Positions 25,683 through 39,792 of a stretch of 64,000 nucleotides of DNA are shown here, one piece after another. The notes below the pieces were generated by a model, which worked only from the letters and a program-made list of their open reading frames with translations, was not told the DNA's origin and ran no database searches. Each line of letters opens with the position of its first letter. The first letter of the stretch is position 1. Position numbers and translations under genes: made by a program. Origin of the DNA: Didymodactylos carnosus (lineage: Eukaryota; Rotifera; Eurotatoria; Philodinida; Philodinidae). The DNA is taken from NCBI GenBank assembly GCA_905250885.1, contig CAJNOQ010000040.1, positions 27,732-91,731 of the forward strand. Direction: 5' to 3'.

Positions 25683-25726
25683 TAGGTGTTTAGTTTAAAA
25701 TAAAACAAACCCGAACTCTTCAGCTT

Positions 25727-26265
25727 GAAGTATATTAAAAAAGCTTGGGACGGCGTTCAGGGTCCTTTGTCGTCTTAGCACAGTAAAAGGAACGGAACTA
25801 TTGAACGTTTCCCGTTCGTACGTAAAAGCAGAGTTATTTTCCTTAAAAATATTAGATTTTGGTGATAACGATTTAGAACAATTTAAAATATTGTCAGTCA
25901 ATTACTTTTCGAGTGCTACAAAACGGCTATCTTTTGTTTGTGTTGTAAAACGAGTACAGCATGTGCCGATTAAAGATTACCCGACTACAGAAATGACTTA
26001 TTTCTGTTTAGAACTCGTTTCTTCCACACTAGCAATGCAAAATCTCCAGTCCGAATCTACAAAAATGAAGTCCGAGATCGTACTCAAACTTCACCAACTT
26101 ACAGTCGATGATTTTATTGATTTTTTATCTGCGCCACTACTGACGGTTTTGTTCGTCGATAATCATGTGCTACAGCTGATTTGGCATTACCATGAGGACC
26201 GATTTTGGCAATGGTTTTATTTGCTGAAAAGCGGATTCCTGGGTGAATATTTCGAAGTAGAATAG
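25727..26265 (+). CDS. Orphan open reading frame, possible gene remnant
   Basis: Frame open for about 178 codons from a stop at 25724 to TAG at 26263-26265, with no ATG near its start (first reachable starts are TTG at 25801, ATG later). Codon use is balanced and protein-like. The product is mixed hydrophobic with an aromatic C-terminus (FWQWFYLLKSGFLGEYF) and an acidic middle (DFGDNDLEQFK). No splice-linked exon and no recognised domain. It sits just right of the inverted repeat at 25516-25682. It could be an internal exon of an unfound gene, a decayed gene, or cargo of a mobile element. Confidence 0.35.
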
Positions 26266-28662
26266 CAGACATCTTACCAATATACACAACAATTACATCA
26301 TATTTATTTGAATTTGAAACATATATGTGTTTAACAAATCTTTTGTCGATCACTCTATCATGATTAAAACAAGTAAAATGCAAACAATTGTTTCATTTTG
26401 TAATTCTATAGAATAAAATTTTTTTGCAATCTAAAACTATGTGCAATCCGGCTGAGTAAAATATTATCTATCACCAAATATTAGCTACCACAGTTATTTA
26501 ACTACCACATTACATACTGATTAGCGTTTGTCTTGTTAAAGATGTATTTTAGAGCAAAACGACATAGTATAAGGGGAGTGGCATTCGACGTAAAATTAAA
26601 TTCCCTACATTTTTTACCACTTCGGCTCACGCTGTCTCGGTATCTGACTGAAAATTCGACATATCTTGAAACTGGGGCGACAGATGACTTTTTATTCGTT
26701 TTTTAAAATAAACTCATAGAGCTTCCACCGGTTATTTCCTCGTCTTTTGCCAGTTTACCACTAAAAAATTTCCACGTGATTTCATAACTCTACCATAGGC
26801 TAAGAACGACTGAAAGACTTTTATAACTCTTCTAACAAACAGGACAAAATGTACATGTCTGACTTACCAAAATTTAGAGCTATTCGCAAGAAAAGGATAC
26901 TATCGGGAAAATATATGCCTTAGTCGAATCCGAGTCCAACTCGATGCATGCCTACTTTTAAAACTACGCGACGACCGAGCTCACGCTACTGGTACGGCTG
27001 TTCTTTGCCAGTGCATATTTAGCCAGCATTATTTAATATCCGCTTTGCTTTTCCTGCAAACTAAAATACAGTAGAAAGATATTGAGCACAGTTTTCAATA
27101 ATTATCATTAAACTTATTACAATATTTACAATCTTCCTCTACTGTCGATTGATGTGCTACTCTAATATCTACACTACTGAATGCATTGAATTACATTGGA
27201 AATGAGGGCATATGGCTTTTAAGCCATCTACGTTCACTGATATGGTCAATCTTCTTACGTGGAACATAAGTATATGTTTTTTATTTAATGTATACTTCGT
27301 AAATGTATTTTCATTGCACATTACATATCGATGATAATTTACTTATCAACTGTTTTGATACAAAATTAAATTTTGAATTATTCACAAAAATGCTAGAGCG
27401 TTACATCCCATTAGAGGAATCCTATTGTACACTTTGTAGCTAGCCTGGCAATTAGATTATTAGATTGATTTCTGATTCAGTGATGTATACATGTGGTATA
27501 TAAAGTGAATAAATAATAAATAAAGTCAGTCTATAATAGTGAATAAATTACCAGGCCTTTTTTTAAGTTAATCCAAATTTTTAGAATTCACAACAAACAA
27601 ATGAAACATTCATGTTAATTCAAACAGAGGAGTGCACCTTCAAAACCAGCTTTTAAAGTTAATTTCAGAATGGAAGTGGATCCAATGTGGCTAGACCTTG
27701 AAAAAATCACGAAAATGTGAAGAATAGCTAGAAACCACATAAAAAACTTAGTGTGATAGTGGTATATCACGTTTGCATTTTCGATTACACGTCGCACAAA
27801 ATATTTTACAGCACAAATAAAAATATACGAATGAGTACATACAACTCTATTATAAAGAATTCATGAATCAAAAATTTATTAGAAGAAATGGCACGATGTG
27901 TTTGACAATGGGAACATGCCATATCGTTATAGTTGAACAATTGCCAATTAACTAAATACGACTTTTTTTTTGTAAAATTTGAATTGAGAAAAACTGTATA
28001 GTTAAAGATCGATTAATGAATTGGCTCTTGTATTGAAACGTGACACCTTTAAGCCCCTCTCCATTGAAAATGACATTCGCCTTATGTTTCTTTTTTGTAA
28101 AAAAAACAACAAAAGTTGATTACAACAACGATAGAAATATTGTTAACAGCAACCGGTTTGTTTTTTCTCTGTTTCTTCTCTTTGTTATTTTCAAACATAT
28201 TATAACAATTTTTGCTATAAAGGATCTCTCATTGTTCGTTAACAAACGACGAATGTCTGTTTCTTTTTAAAAAAACAGGCATGAAAATTTTGTTTCAAAA
28301 CATGTGGTTTTTTTTCCTCTAGTTTACTCTTTTATTGCTTGCTACTGTTCAAGAAACGAACGTCAAAAAAAAAAAATTCAGTAAAAAAATCAAATATAAC
28401 GTGATGTTTTAATTTTTTTTTTCTAAAAATAAAGAATAAATAAAGCAGAACTGAAAAGAAAAATTTTGTTGCGGTAAATTAAAAATCAAACTTGTATACG
28501 GCTTCTATATATATTTACATTCATTGCTAAGTTTCAACAAATTAACAAGGTTTGTTTTTAATTTAAAAATTTTCTTTATAGGAAATAAAATTTATGTTAA
28601 ACTCATCCCTACTGAATTAATGATAATAATAATTTACATTTATGTTATTTATTTGATTTAAG
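26266..28662. other. Intergenic region, no gene seen
   Basis: 2.4 kb. The part from about 26540 to 27060 is less AT-rich than the rest but has no long open frame. The right end is the T/A-rich upstream flank of the coiled-coil giant gene. Confidence 0.55.
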
Positions 28663-31600
28663 ATGATTTGGACACATGAAATAGATCATTATTCTCAAGA
28701 AGATCGTCAACATATATCAAAATTAGAACAACAACTATTACATGAATATCAAGAATTAAAGAGTGATATTGAAGACAATGAATTGAGATATAATTTAATA
28801 TTTACTCGTCCATTTAGTTCCTATTTATTACCAAAAGATCCTCAACATTTAGCAAAAGAACGACGTATATTTCTTGAACGTTTATCACATGTAGAAACAA
28901 GTCCAAATATTCAGTTTTTAAGCGATGAAATAAGAGAAGAATTAGACTCAGCTACGAATAGTGATTATACTGCTGAATCATTATCAATATTATTACATGA
29001 ATATTATTTAAAACGTTTATCATCATTAACATATGCTAAAACATTACATTGTGTTCGATGGAAACGTTTTTGTCGATATTATACAAATTTTGATCATGTT
29101 CAAAAACAATTTAAATTACGATCAAATCGTATTTTAGCTGAATTTAACGATGCATTACAACGAACACAACGATTACGTAGTGTTCGAGAAAGTTTATTAT
29201 CATCATCAGCAACAGCAAAACAAACTCAACAGTTATTAATAGCTGATGATTATATTTCATTTGTTCGTCAACTTGTTTGTCAATATCGTGGTTCAAAATA
29301 TTTTGATCAATTTACACAATTAATACGTTTATCACATTTAAAATTTCGAACAAAATTATCATCAGAACAAACAGATATAATTAATCTTGAACCACCATCA
29401 ATGCAAAATTTATCCTTTACATTTCCATCTTCTGTTCATACAAAATCATCTAATTTAACAATATTAAATGCAAATAAATTACCAACAATTGATATTGAAC
29501 AAAAACAAACACTGGAAAAATTAAAACCATTATTAAAACAATACAGTATACCCTATGATATTGATAAAATAAAAACAATGGGCGATGAAATGGAACTTTA
29601 TGCAACAATTATTAGACATTTTCGTACACTCTTTTATAAACAAGAACAAGAAATTCCACGTTTTAAATATGATTCGGCACCGGCAAATATTATGAATATG
29701 TCACGACAATCATCAGTCTATAAACTATTAAAATCATCACCATGGACAAAATTTATTGATATTTATCCGGAAAAATCACCACAAGTTGAAAGAGATTATT
29801 GTCGATATAAAATTCGATCAAATACAAATGCAAAAAATGATGAATTATTAAAAATGATATCAAAATTTGTTCGTGTACATAATGCTGATAAAGCCACAAA
29901 TGTTTTAAAACAATATTTAATTGCAGTTAAAACAAAACAAAATGGAGCTATTCAAAGATTAGTTCAAAATGCTAGTGGTCAAAGTGCAATTGCCGATATT
30001 TTTTGGAGAAATATATTTGAAGTTACAAAAGATCAAAATAATAATAATGATGATGATAATCAAACTGATGAAATTGAAGGTAGGAAAACATAAAATTTTG
30101 ATATAAGACGTATATTAAAATAATATATTTTCTGTTGTTTTTTTTCTAATAGATGATGGAAATTTTCATGATGATGATGCAAAATCGGCTCGATATATGA
30201 AACGAGATGAATTTAATTATACGGAAACACTTCAAAAATTAGGTCTCGATGATACTGGTATGCATGATGATAATGAAGATGATGCATCAGAATCATACGG
30301 TTTACAATTATCATTTATAACATTACGTTTATTAAGAATTCGTGAACTTCGAACACAATGTTTACATGAATATAATTATATTCGTTCTCTTCAACGTACT
30401 ATGACTATTTATGAACAACATTTAACAATTATACCTGAAAATAAAAAATCATCAAAAAGTGAAGAATTACGTTCAATTGATGCTCGTTTTGGTTCAAGAA
30501 AAATACCACATACGTATTTATTTGATGCACCAGATCAGTGTACCATTGATGATCTAAATTTTATGGAATCAGGAGAGGAAACAGAAAATTTTGAAGATTT
30601 TTTTCATTTTGATGATAATAATGATAATTGTGTTCATGTACAAGATCCATTAGGTTTTCATATTATTTATGATTGTGCCATAGATGATGTACAACAATTA
30701 GAAGATGAAATTATTTCTATTGGTTCATATTTTATTGAAAAAGAATGTGTTTTACATCCACCATCGTCTGATGGTAGTAGTATTGATTATACACGAAAAA
30801 TTGATCGTTTCGAAGTACTATGTAATCTATGGGAATTAGAACAAAAATATTTATATTATAAACGTCAATTATTAGATTGTTACTATGAAGTTTATCAACA
30901 TACATTTGATGCAAATGAACGAAAATGTTTATCAAAGATAATAACAGATATTGTAGCAATGAGACCAAAAATTGATTTTAAAAATAGTTCATATTTTATT
31001 CAATCATATAATATTGAAATAAGAATATTAATTGTTAAATTAAAAATTTTAAAAGAATATATTAATCGACATGTTCGAGATATGCGTCTAATGTGTGATA
31101 ATTTAATTGAAACAGAATCAGAAGATTATGGTTCATATTTATCAACTGGAATAAAAAAACCTAAACCACCTTCAATCTTTCTGAGTGCATCAAAAATACG
31201 AAATTATTATTTATTTGAATATATTGAATCATTATCATCGATTAGTCGAATACCATCAATACTTACACAAACTATCAATGAACTTCTTTATTTTGAACAA
31301 ATACAAAATCGTACACAAAATACAACTATTTATCAATTATTATATGAATTAGAATATATGGATTATTTATATACGACTTATTCAACTTTAGAAAAACCTG
31401 GTCATACATTTTCACAAGCAAATCAACGAGATATATTTAATTCAGTGTATAGTGAAAATCCACAAGTTGTAGCACAATTAGCCACAGAAATATTAAAACA
31501 AATTGATGATACACGAACAACAAAAAAAGAACAATATGATAAATTCACTAAATTAAGTACTCAATTAATTGATATAATTAATCTAAGATATCGTTTAGTT

Positions 31601-34600
31601 AAATCTGCTAGTGAATGTGAAATACTTACAATGATTTATAAACAACAAACTGATGTAATGAATATTGATCATTCACATTTATATATGCGTTATATTCAAT
31701 TTGAATTTGCCCAACAAAAAAATATTACAATTACATCTGCAACAGAAACATCTGATGGACGATTGGATAAAATAACACAACAAAACATGTTATTTGCTAT
31801 TCAAGAATTAGAAGAAGGACAAATAGGACGAATTAATTTTCGAAATAAAGAACAATGGCAATCATATATAAATGATGGAGAAGATGCGGTGGCAAACTTA
31901 AGAGCAGCATTAAAAGCACAATTAATTCATAATAATTGTGTCCACATAGCTATCTATCAACATCGTTTAGCTATTATATGCATAACAAATCAACTATCAA
32001 CAATGAAAATGCGTGCCAATTCAGCAATGACACCAGTTGAAGAAAACAAAACTGGCCGAACGCATATTAATACAGGTTTGATTTTTTAACATTTCGTTGT
32101 TTATCGCCAAAGCACTGGGTGCAATAAGAACGAGGATCGGCCCCATTTCAGATCTTCTCGACAGGGATCTAGAATGAAAGAGCATACAATTTTATCGAGT
32201 TCTACACCCTTGGTTTCCCTTCGGACCTCATATCTCTCAGAAAATCGAACAGCTTTGAATAATAGCTCCACGAGCCCATTCCGAGGCGTTTTTCATAATT
32301 TTCCCAGAACACAACAAGTTTGAAGGAAAGTCTTATATAACATTCGATGCAGCTTTAAACGGTGAACAAAACTATCTATTGCTCAATTGTTATATACACC
32401 GCGAACACCCACGTTTTTGGAATATTACTGTTAAAATGACCATTTCAGGATAGTCCACGATAGTCGGACTCCGGGGCTAGCATAACGTTTCTTCATCGAA
32501 ATGTATAGAACTCGACGCGCTCTTTCATTTGATACCAAGTTCAAGGTTCTACGTTTGGGAAATGTGATCAGCAGACGTTCTACAAGTTAGATCAAATCCG
32601 CTAGAAAATGTATTTTGCCGCTGTGAGGGTAAAATGGCTATAACGTTTTTTCTAACAAGGCTAGAGACTTGCGGTTTTCACCATTTGGTTCAGCTTGCTG
32701 AGCTCTATAATATGAGGCAGGTCTCGTCACTGACATCAAAGGTCGATGTAAATGGCCGAAAATACCACTTTGCAGTCGTAATATCCGAAAAAATGAGCGT
32801 CCGCACTTTCTACTAGAAATGAAATACCGGCCATTTTGTAGAGTTTTGAAATAGCTTTCTTTTGATATATAATGTAGACCGCAATCTAGATTCTTTCATG
32901 GTGAGAAAGTTGAAATACTATCGTGAACTATCCTGAAATGGTCATTTTAACAGTAATATTCCAAAAACGTGGGTGTTCGCGGTGTATATAACAATTGAGC
33001 AATAGATAGTTTTGTTCACCGTTTGAAGGTGCATCGAATGTTATATAAGACTTTCCTTCAAACTTGTTGTATTCTGGGAAAATTAGTCGGTCGAACGATG
33101 TGTGTCGCGAAATTTTTGGATTACTTTTATTTCTGAGGGACAAGCTTGACTTTCTTCATGCAAAAATCAAGGTTTCAGAAAAAAAGCTCTAGGCTACTTT
33201 GTTCGACTCAGCTTTGACGCTGATTCGAAATATAATTTTGATATTGTGAAAAAAATCCAATTTTGGCGGTGAAAACGGCAAAATATACTACTCTATTGTT
33301 CTATAGGCAAAAATTTGTTTCTGAGATGTTTACCATTTTTTAAGACTCTGTGCATTACTAACATAAAGAAATACTGTTCGGTCTGCTACTCCAGCACTGA
33401 ACTTTTTTCAACTAAAAGTAGTTGAAGCAACTTATTCTGAAACGTTTTATAGAGAAATAATACGGCCTTCACTTTATAAAATTATCTCATTTGGACCGAT
33501 TTTACTATCCTATCATCCTTTAAGAAAAAACTTGTACAAAAGAATGTACAAAAAAAACACTACGTGTCCGCATGGCAAGCTATAATTGCTCACCATCCTA
33601 GAGAACTCAATTACTTTTTAATAAAGGCAAAGCAAAAAAAGTTTAGCTGGTCCCCGTCTCTTTTTTTCAAGTACAAAAGTTCCTAGAGTATTATATTTTT
33701 TAGCTGCACAATCAAAAACATTATTGAACAGTGTCCTCTACGAGAATCAACGACGAAAATTATTTCGTGATTATTTTGTGTCGATTCAATTTGAAAAGAC
33801 ACCGTGTCGTGATCAAATTTTGAACGATTTTTTGAAACAGCGTGAATTGAAACCCTTGCAATATCAACAACCACGTGAATCAGAAAAATTGAAGCGAAGT
33901 TTAATACATGAGTTTGTTGATCGTGTTCATGCAAGGATTAGTGTGATATCAACTCGAATGCAACTACTATATGTATATAATGGACTTAGACAGATAATAG
34001 ATGAATTTCCATTAACTGCGAGAACACATTTTATGTGGGGCAAAGATCCAGTCGTTGAAAATCCAGACGAAAAGATCACAGCAAAATTAGCATCATCACC
34101 AACGGTTCCAGAAACACTGCAGTCACAATCAACATTAGCAAAACCGACATCAAACGGTTATACAAGTCGATTAGAACAATTATTTAATAATGATGGTACT
34201 AAATTAGTAAATCTTTGGTATATACCAACATCGAGTGAAATTTTAAATATGTTCCGAAATTTATATCCGGATGTGGATCAAGTTCGAGAGCGCCTAAGAG
34301 ATGCTGTGAGAATTGTCTCATCGTTAAATGATCTTATTCACGTCACCGTTGCCTATGCATTGTTGAATAATGCAGCAGCTAGTTCAGATCAAAGATGTAA
34401 GAATATTCACTGTAGAATAAATATGTATGGACTGTGCAAATTCTCTAGAGACGCTGAAGAATCTAAGAGTGACAACTAGATCTGTTACTTTAGTGCTACT
34501 TTTACTAATAATAATACTAGTAAATTAACACTTCGAGTGAAAACTAATATTAGGCAATGGTTAACCGTACTTCATTTTTAGTGGTCGATCGAAGTTTGGA

Positions 34601-37517
34601 TCTTAGTATGTTTGATCAAAGTGGCCAGTTTGCTTCTGAACTTCATGAAATTCAACGTGAAATGGATCTTCTAATCGAAAATGGTGTGACAAATGACAAT
34701 TATCAACAGCAACAACAATTAAATACAACATTAGTGGCCGATTTACTGGAGACAAAACGAAGTTTGACATTATTTCAATTTTATTTTGCTGGAGGTTATT
34801 TAATACCAAAAGCATTTTTAACAGCAAAAAATAATGAGGCATTTGAATGTGTTCGTTCAAATTCTCAACATATTCTACATTATCTTGTAAATGATTTTTC
34901 TTCTACAAAACCTTATTATGTACTATTACCCGATCCTCTGATTCCTGCTCAACCTCTATCTACTAAATTATTTCCATGGACAACCTATGAATATAAATAT
35001 AATGTTAATTCGAAAAAACTTTGGCCATTTTACAGTTTAATTGGATGGTTAAATGTTTGTCTAATTAATTTAAGACCAAATGAACTCACAACAGCCAATG
35101 CTGAAATAACCTATGCTCATGTGATGTTTCAAGAAACAGATGAGATTATGAAACACCGTTATACTGAACCCATCGTACTCAGAAAAACAATGCTAAAAAC
35201 GGGAAATATAAAACATCCATTGTTAAATAAATATCATCTAGCAGAGCTATATATCATTGCTTATATTCGTCTTGAAATTTTAAGACGAGCATGGAGTACT
35301 GGAAAATTGAACGTTAGTGATATTACAAATGTAAAATCATTTGAAGAATCGGCCATGAGTTTTCGTGACGAAATTTTATCACCTATTCTACGACAATTAG
35401 CAACTGTTGTGGGTGAAGGAAGCTTTTATGATAATTTTGAAAATGCATTATATACTGGACAATTACCTACGAATGTAACCGAATACGATTGTAAACAAGC
35501 ATTAGTTGCACGTTTACTAGTCGAAATTGAAAAACATATGATTAATGATACAATAAAACGATTTAAACGAGAAAGAACTCTTGTAATAGCAGAACGAAAT
35601 AGAGAAGAAGCCAATTTACCAAGTGATTTATGGAAAAAACAAAATTATACAGAAGGTTTCAATATTAGTAGACCACATATTCTAGACGAATTTGGAAAAT
35701 TAATTACTCAATATGCTCTAAATGACGTATTCACTAATAGTATTTCGGATACTAACAATTTGAATGATGTAAAAATGGATAGTCAGTCTATTGTAGAAGA
35801 GTCAAATATGATCACATTTGATGATGGTAAATAATTTGTTAATATAAAATATAAAAGTTAATAAATTATTTTTATTTCTAGATCAACAATCGACAAATGA
35901 GTCCGTAACTGTTGTGTCACATAAATATGACGATACTCTACTTCAAATACGTAAATCTGATTTTGAACTATGTTTGAAACAATTAGGAAATCGAATTATG
36001 CAACGTGAACACGATAACTATATCAATTATAGTTCATATTATGAAAGTTTACTATATCATGCAAGACAATTATTACAAACACGTGAAAATGAAATTGATT
36101 CATTGAAATTACAATTAACAAAGCAACATTACGATAATGAAATTGAATCACAACTGTTAACATTACAATCATATTATGAACTTGTTGCTGAAATAATAAA
36201 ATTACGATCAGCACATGATCAATTACTATTAGAACAACGAAAAAAAATTCATGAAACAACATTGAAGATAAGAGAAAATTATATGAAGGTTAATAAACAA
36301 TTGTTGAATACAAATTTAATATTAAGACAAAAATTTGAAAAATATCGTGAACATTTATATAATTCTGTTGTCAAAATTATCTCACAAGTTAAAATTGATA
36401 TGTATGAAATGGCACGAACAAAATTAGGTAAAGATGGACAATCTATAATTGAACAACAACATAATGAACAAACAAAACTTACTAATAGTTTACAAAACGA
36501 ATTGTATGAAACAAAGCAACGTTCAATAAACGAGTAAATAAATAAGAATTTTTTTCAAAAAGACAAAATTATTCTTTAATTAATTTTTTTTTTTTTTTTT
36601 ATAGAAAAAAAAGAATCGAAGATGAATGGTCAACGGAACTTTCTAAAACTCAAAAAGAATTACAACAAACCAAATATCGTTTTGAACGATATCAAAAACA
36701 TTATACACGTAAAACGAAACAATATTGTGAAGAATTACATACAATGAAAAAAATCAATAATTATTTGAGAAAAAAAATTATGCTCAATGATAACTTATAT
36801 AGACAGTTAAAAGAAAAGAAATCTAAATTGGACAATGAACACTCTGTTGAACGACACGATGAATTACGACAAGCATTAAATCAAAAACAATTAATTGAAA
36901 CAAAATTAAAGTATATGGAAAAGGTAACTGAACAATTAAGTTTGAAAGATAATGAACTTGAGAAGAAAACAACTGAATATGAAAAAGAAAATCAAGTCAT
37001 GAAACAAACGGCTAATTATGTTAAACGTGATATTGTCCACTTACGAAAACAGTTAGAAACAGAACGTTCGTTAAAATTCGACGCATTTCAAAAAGTTGAA
37101 ACATTAAAAACAAATCTAGAAGATTTAGAAGAAGAATTAGAACAAATAATTGTTAATGATGAACAAATACGAGCTGGTGGTAGCAGTATAGTAAGTGGTC
37201 CTGCAAAATTTTTATCAACATCTCGGCCATCGACACCATGGATAACGATTGATCGTGAAAGAGAACCAAATTGGCAACAAATTATGACAAAAACACGACC
37301 AGTCACATCATCTTCTTTTTCAAGAAATACAAATAAACAACAACGACTCGTCGGAAGAGTATGTTATTCATCAACAAGTCGAAGACCACAAACAGCAAAT
37401 GTACAAAATATTATAGAAAATATAACTCCGTTAACCGAAGAAATTCTTTCAAATCTCGGTACACAATCAGCAACGCAATCATTGCAAAAAGTTCGAATAA
37501 GAAGTGCAAAAGCGTGA
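28663..37517 (+). CDS. Very large coiled-coil protein, possibly CCDC162/DUF4549 family
   Basis: Six exons: 28663-30079, 30153-32075, 33704-34396, 34582-35826, 35882-36533, 36605-37517; 6843 nt, 2280 residues, all phases consistent. The N-terminus has a helical start (ISKLEQQLLHEYQELKSDIE) followed by SSYLLPKDPQHLAKERRIFL, which from memory resembles the DUF4549 region of CCDC162; this is tentative. The middle is mainly helical with few low-complexity tracts. The last ~500 residues (exons 5-6) form long coiled coil rich in K/E/Q/L, ending in a basic S/T/R tail. Introns are 55-185 nt except the second (32076-33703, 1.6 kb), which contains a foldback element. An ATG right after TTTAAG could follow an untranslated exon. 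AATAAA is at 37532-37537. A ciliary or scaffold role would be a guess. Confidence 0.85.
32296..33085. repeat. Foldback element inside an intron, 790 bp, arms about 168 bp
   Basis: Left arm 32296-32464 (begins TAATTTTCCCAGAA, contains CACCCACGTTTTTGGAATAT) and right arm 32918-33085 are inverted copies with only a few differences. The 450-bp interior is less AT-rich than surrounding exons and has no transposase-like frame longer than about 60 codons. It lies wholly in the second intron of the coiled-coil gene and accounts for most of that intron's length. Confidence 0.88.
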
Positions 37518-37908
37518 ATAGAATAGAGCCTAAATAAAAGTTTCTATTTTCCTTAAACGGCCAAAAATTTTTATACTTTATGTTCTGGTTTAACAGAAAA
37601 CGGTTTGTATTTATTTGTCAGTCCAACAAGTCCACAATTCCCTCGGATGATACAATTTGATTGACTCAGACTCAAACACTTGAGTATGTAATCTGTGTTC
37701 AACATTTCTGGCAAATAACTCTAAAATGGTCTATATCACAGATGTCGAATGACATTTGATAATGCGATGTTGACGAAAGATGTACTTCTACAGCGCTGAA
37801 ACCATTATTTTTCAATTTTTTTTACTACCAAGTAGACTTAAATATACTCAATAGCAAGACTCGAACTGTCTTGAATTTATTACATTCGTTAAATACATCA
37901 GCTTGTAT

Positions 37909-38256
37909 CAGGCATGGGCGAGTTCGAGTCCGGACTGGAAGATTTTTTGGCGGACTCGAACTCAGAGTTGAGTTTTTGTATTTCGAGTCCGATCTATTCA
38001 ACTTTTAACACAAATGAACAGAGAAAACTGAAAAGCGAAATAATAACATCTTCTGTTTCACAAGAAATTGAAAATTTTGTTCGGGAGACGAACATGCAAA
38101 GTAACCTTATTTTCCAAAAATCAAATATCTATCCAGGGCTCAGCAATTAAAAAAGAGAAATAAATCATCCTCGTCAAAAAAGAATCTAAAAGATTATCGG
38201 ACTCGAAATGGACTTGGGACTCGGACTCGGTACCCCCTCGGACTCGCCCATGCCTG
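37909..38256. mobile_element. Non-autonomous hAT-type element (MITE), 348 bp
   Basis: Terminal inverted repeats start CAGGCATGGGCGAGT at 37909 and end CGGACTCGCCCATGCCTG at 38256. A perfect 8-bp direct duplication, GCTTGTAT, flanks it at 37901-37908 and 38257-38264. An 8-bp duplication with CAG...CTG ends and a TGGGC core is typical of hAT transposons. No transposase; the interior open frame (37914-38150) is low-complexity. Confidence 0.93.
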
Positions 38257-38264
38257 GCTTGTAT

Positions 38265-39792
38265 ATATTTCAGGTATTTTCTCTACTGGTTTCATAATGG
38301 AAAATAATGAACTGCCAATTTTCTGTAATAGTAGACAAACTGCTGAGTTATTAATTGTTTATTTTTAACAAATAATAATTGTACAGAAATTAAGCAAACC
38401 AAAAAAAATCTCAGTAAACAAACGACCAAATTTCTTCGTTCAATACACCACACTAAAGACAAAACGTATTTGTTTCTCATAAAATAATCACCTAAATCAT
38501 TATTTTTTATTCTTTCATGAAAATGAAAAAAAAAGATTTAGCTTCTAATCTACTTGTTTATATATTCAGAAAAAAAATTTCATTTTCAATTACTAATTTT
38601 ATATAGTGCAATTCATTCAACCGCATACCTTCTCTAACAAACGTCTCTCAATATACAAACATAAGTATCTTTTGGTTAAGACGACAAAGTACAAGTGACG
38701 TTCAACACACAACAAAATAAATTATCATCTTCTTTAGAGCGTTATATCTTTACTTTGTTCGACCTGCTGTGTTTGAACCTCGATGCCGACAAGCCATCTG
38801 TTAATCTTAGACAAGTTATTTTATGTTCATGCGACTCGAATCATATCACAGAGTGTTACCTGAGACTGTCACATACGGTCCCATGTCACTATTTACCACT
38901 CATCAAAACTCATCTTTTTTGTCTCTTCATTTTGATTATTTTCTAAAAGTTTATTTCAGTTGTAAAATTCTTGAATTTTGTCTTTTATTGGTCAACAATC
39001 ATTTTTATGGTCTTTTATTTTAATATTTGAAATTCTTCTAGTAGAATAACTTCTCATGTTTTTTTAAAACATGTGCGTTTTGTACATGTTATGTACAAGT
39101 ACATCGAGAGAAAAAGTCTCATGGGAAATACTAATTTATTGGTCAAAAGAAGCCCTCAACACAAGATTAAGACATTTTGGGATATTTTTAGATTTTTGCA
39201 TCTGGGACCTATACAAAATTTTTTGAAAATAGTCCAGCACCCTGATTAAACTTGAGCTACGCACATTTTATTTAAATTGTTTTCATTAAATACTAGTATT
39301 ATACCGATTTACGTTTATACAGATATCAAAAACAGTCGAAAAAGGAAAAAATTATGTTTGATTCTACTTGTAATGTTTCAGAAGGAAAGCAACAGTTAAG
39401 GCTAGAACTTTGGGACTATTTCTAACTCGCATACGACTAGTATTGGTTGAGTTTTGTCAAAATTTGAGATGGAATTCTGTGTTTTCTTCTGCAACATAAG
39501 ATACAATAAAAAGTCATAGAGGCCATCATTGTACCTTATTTTGACTAGTAGCAACAACATTCATTGACTCGTGGAAGATGTTGATTCGTCAAATAATCAA
39601 ATAGTTACTGAATCATAATATAAATTGTGATCAATCGCATTATTATAGATGCCACTGTGAGGTTTATTTTATTGTATGAGAATTTCCTGGTTGTGGTATA
39701 AAATCACTTAAAAACATTACACTATTCATCATAACCCTCTTTTCCTTTCATTTTTCTTCTAAAATATTCACCTTTAAATTTTTTACATTGCA
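38265..39792. other. Intergenic region with a dispersed-repeat copy
   Basis: No gene seen. About 38745-38860 on the minus strand matches the repeat at 49205-49315 (see that entry). The rest is AT-rich single-copy-looking DNA. Confidence 0.5.
38745..38860 (-). repeat. Dispersed repeat, copy A
   Basis: Read on the minus strand this contains AACATAAAATAACTTG and CGAGGTTCAAACACAGCA, in the same order and spacing as AACATAAGTAACTTG and CGAGGTTCAAACATAGCA in the copy at 49205-49315. The GGTTCAAA block resembles a pol III B box, so a SINE-like origin is possible. Confidence 0.5.

Noticed and set aside
34397-34581. Using the acceptor at 34552-34553 for exon 4 of the coiled-coil gene
   Set aside because: It would bring an in-frame stop; the acceptor ending at 34581 keeps phase and the total divisible by three.
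37915-37935. GTTCGAGTCC as a tRNA T-arm/B box
   Set aside because: It is part of the hAT terminal inverted repeat, and no tRNA cloverleaf surrounds it.
37914-38150. Frame of 78 residues inside the hAT MITE
   Set aside because: Low-complexity product starting in the terminal repeat; too short for a transposase and without its motifs.
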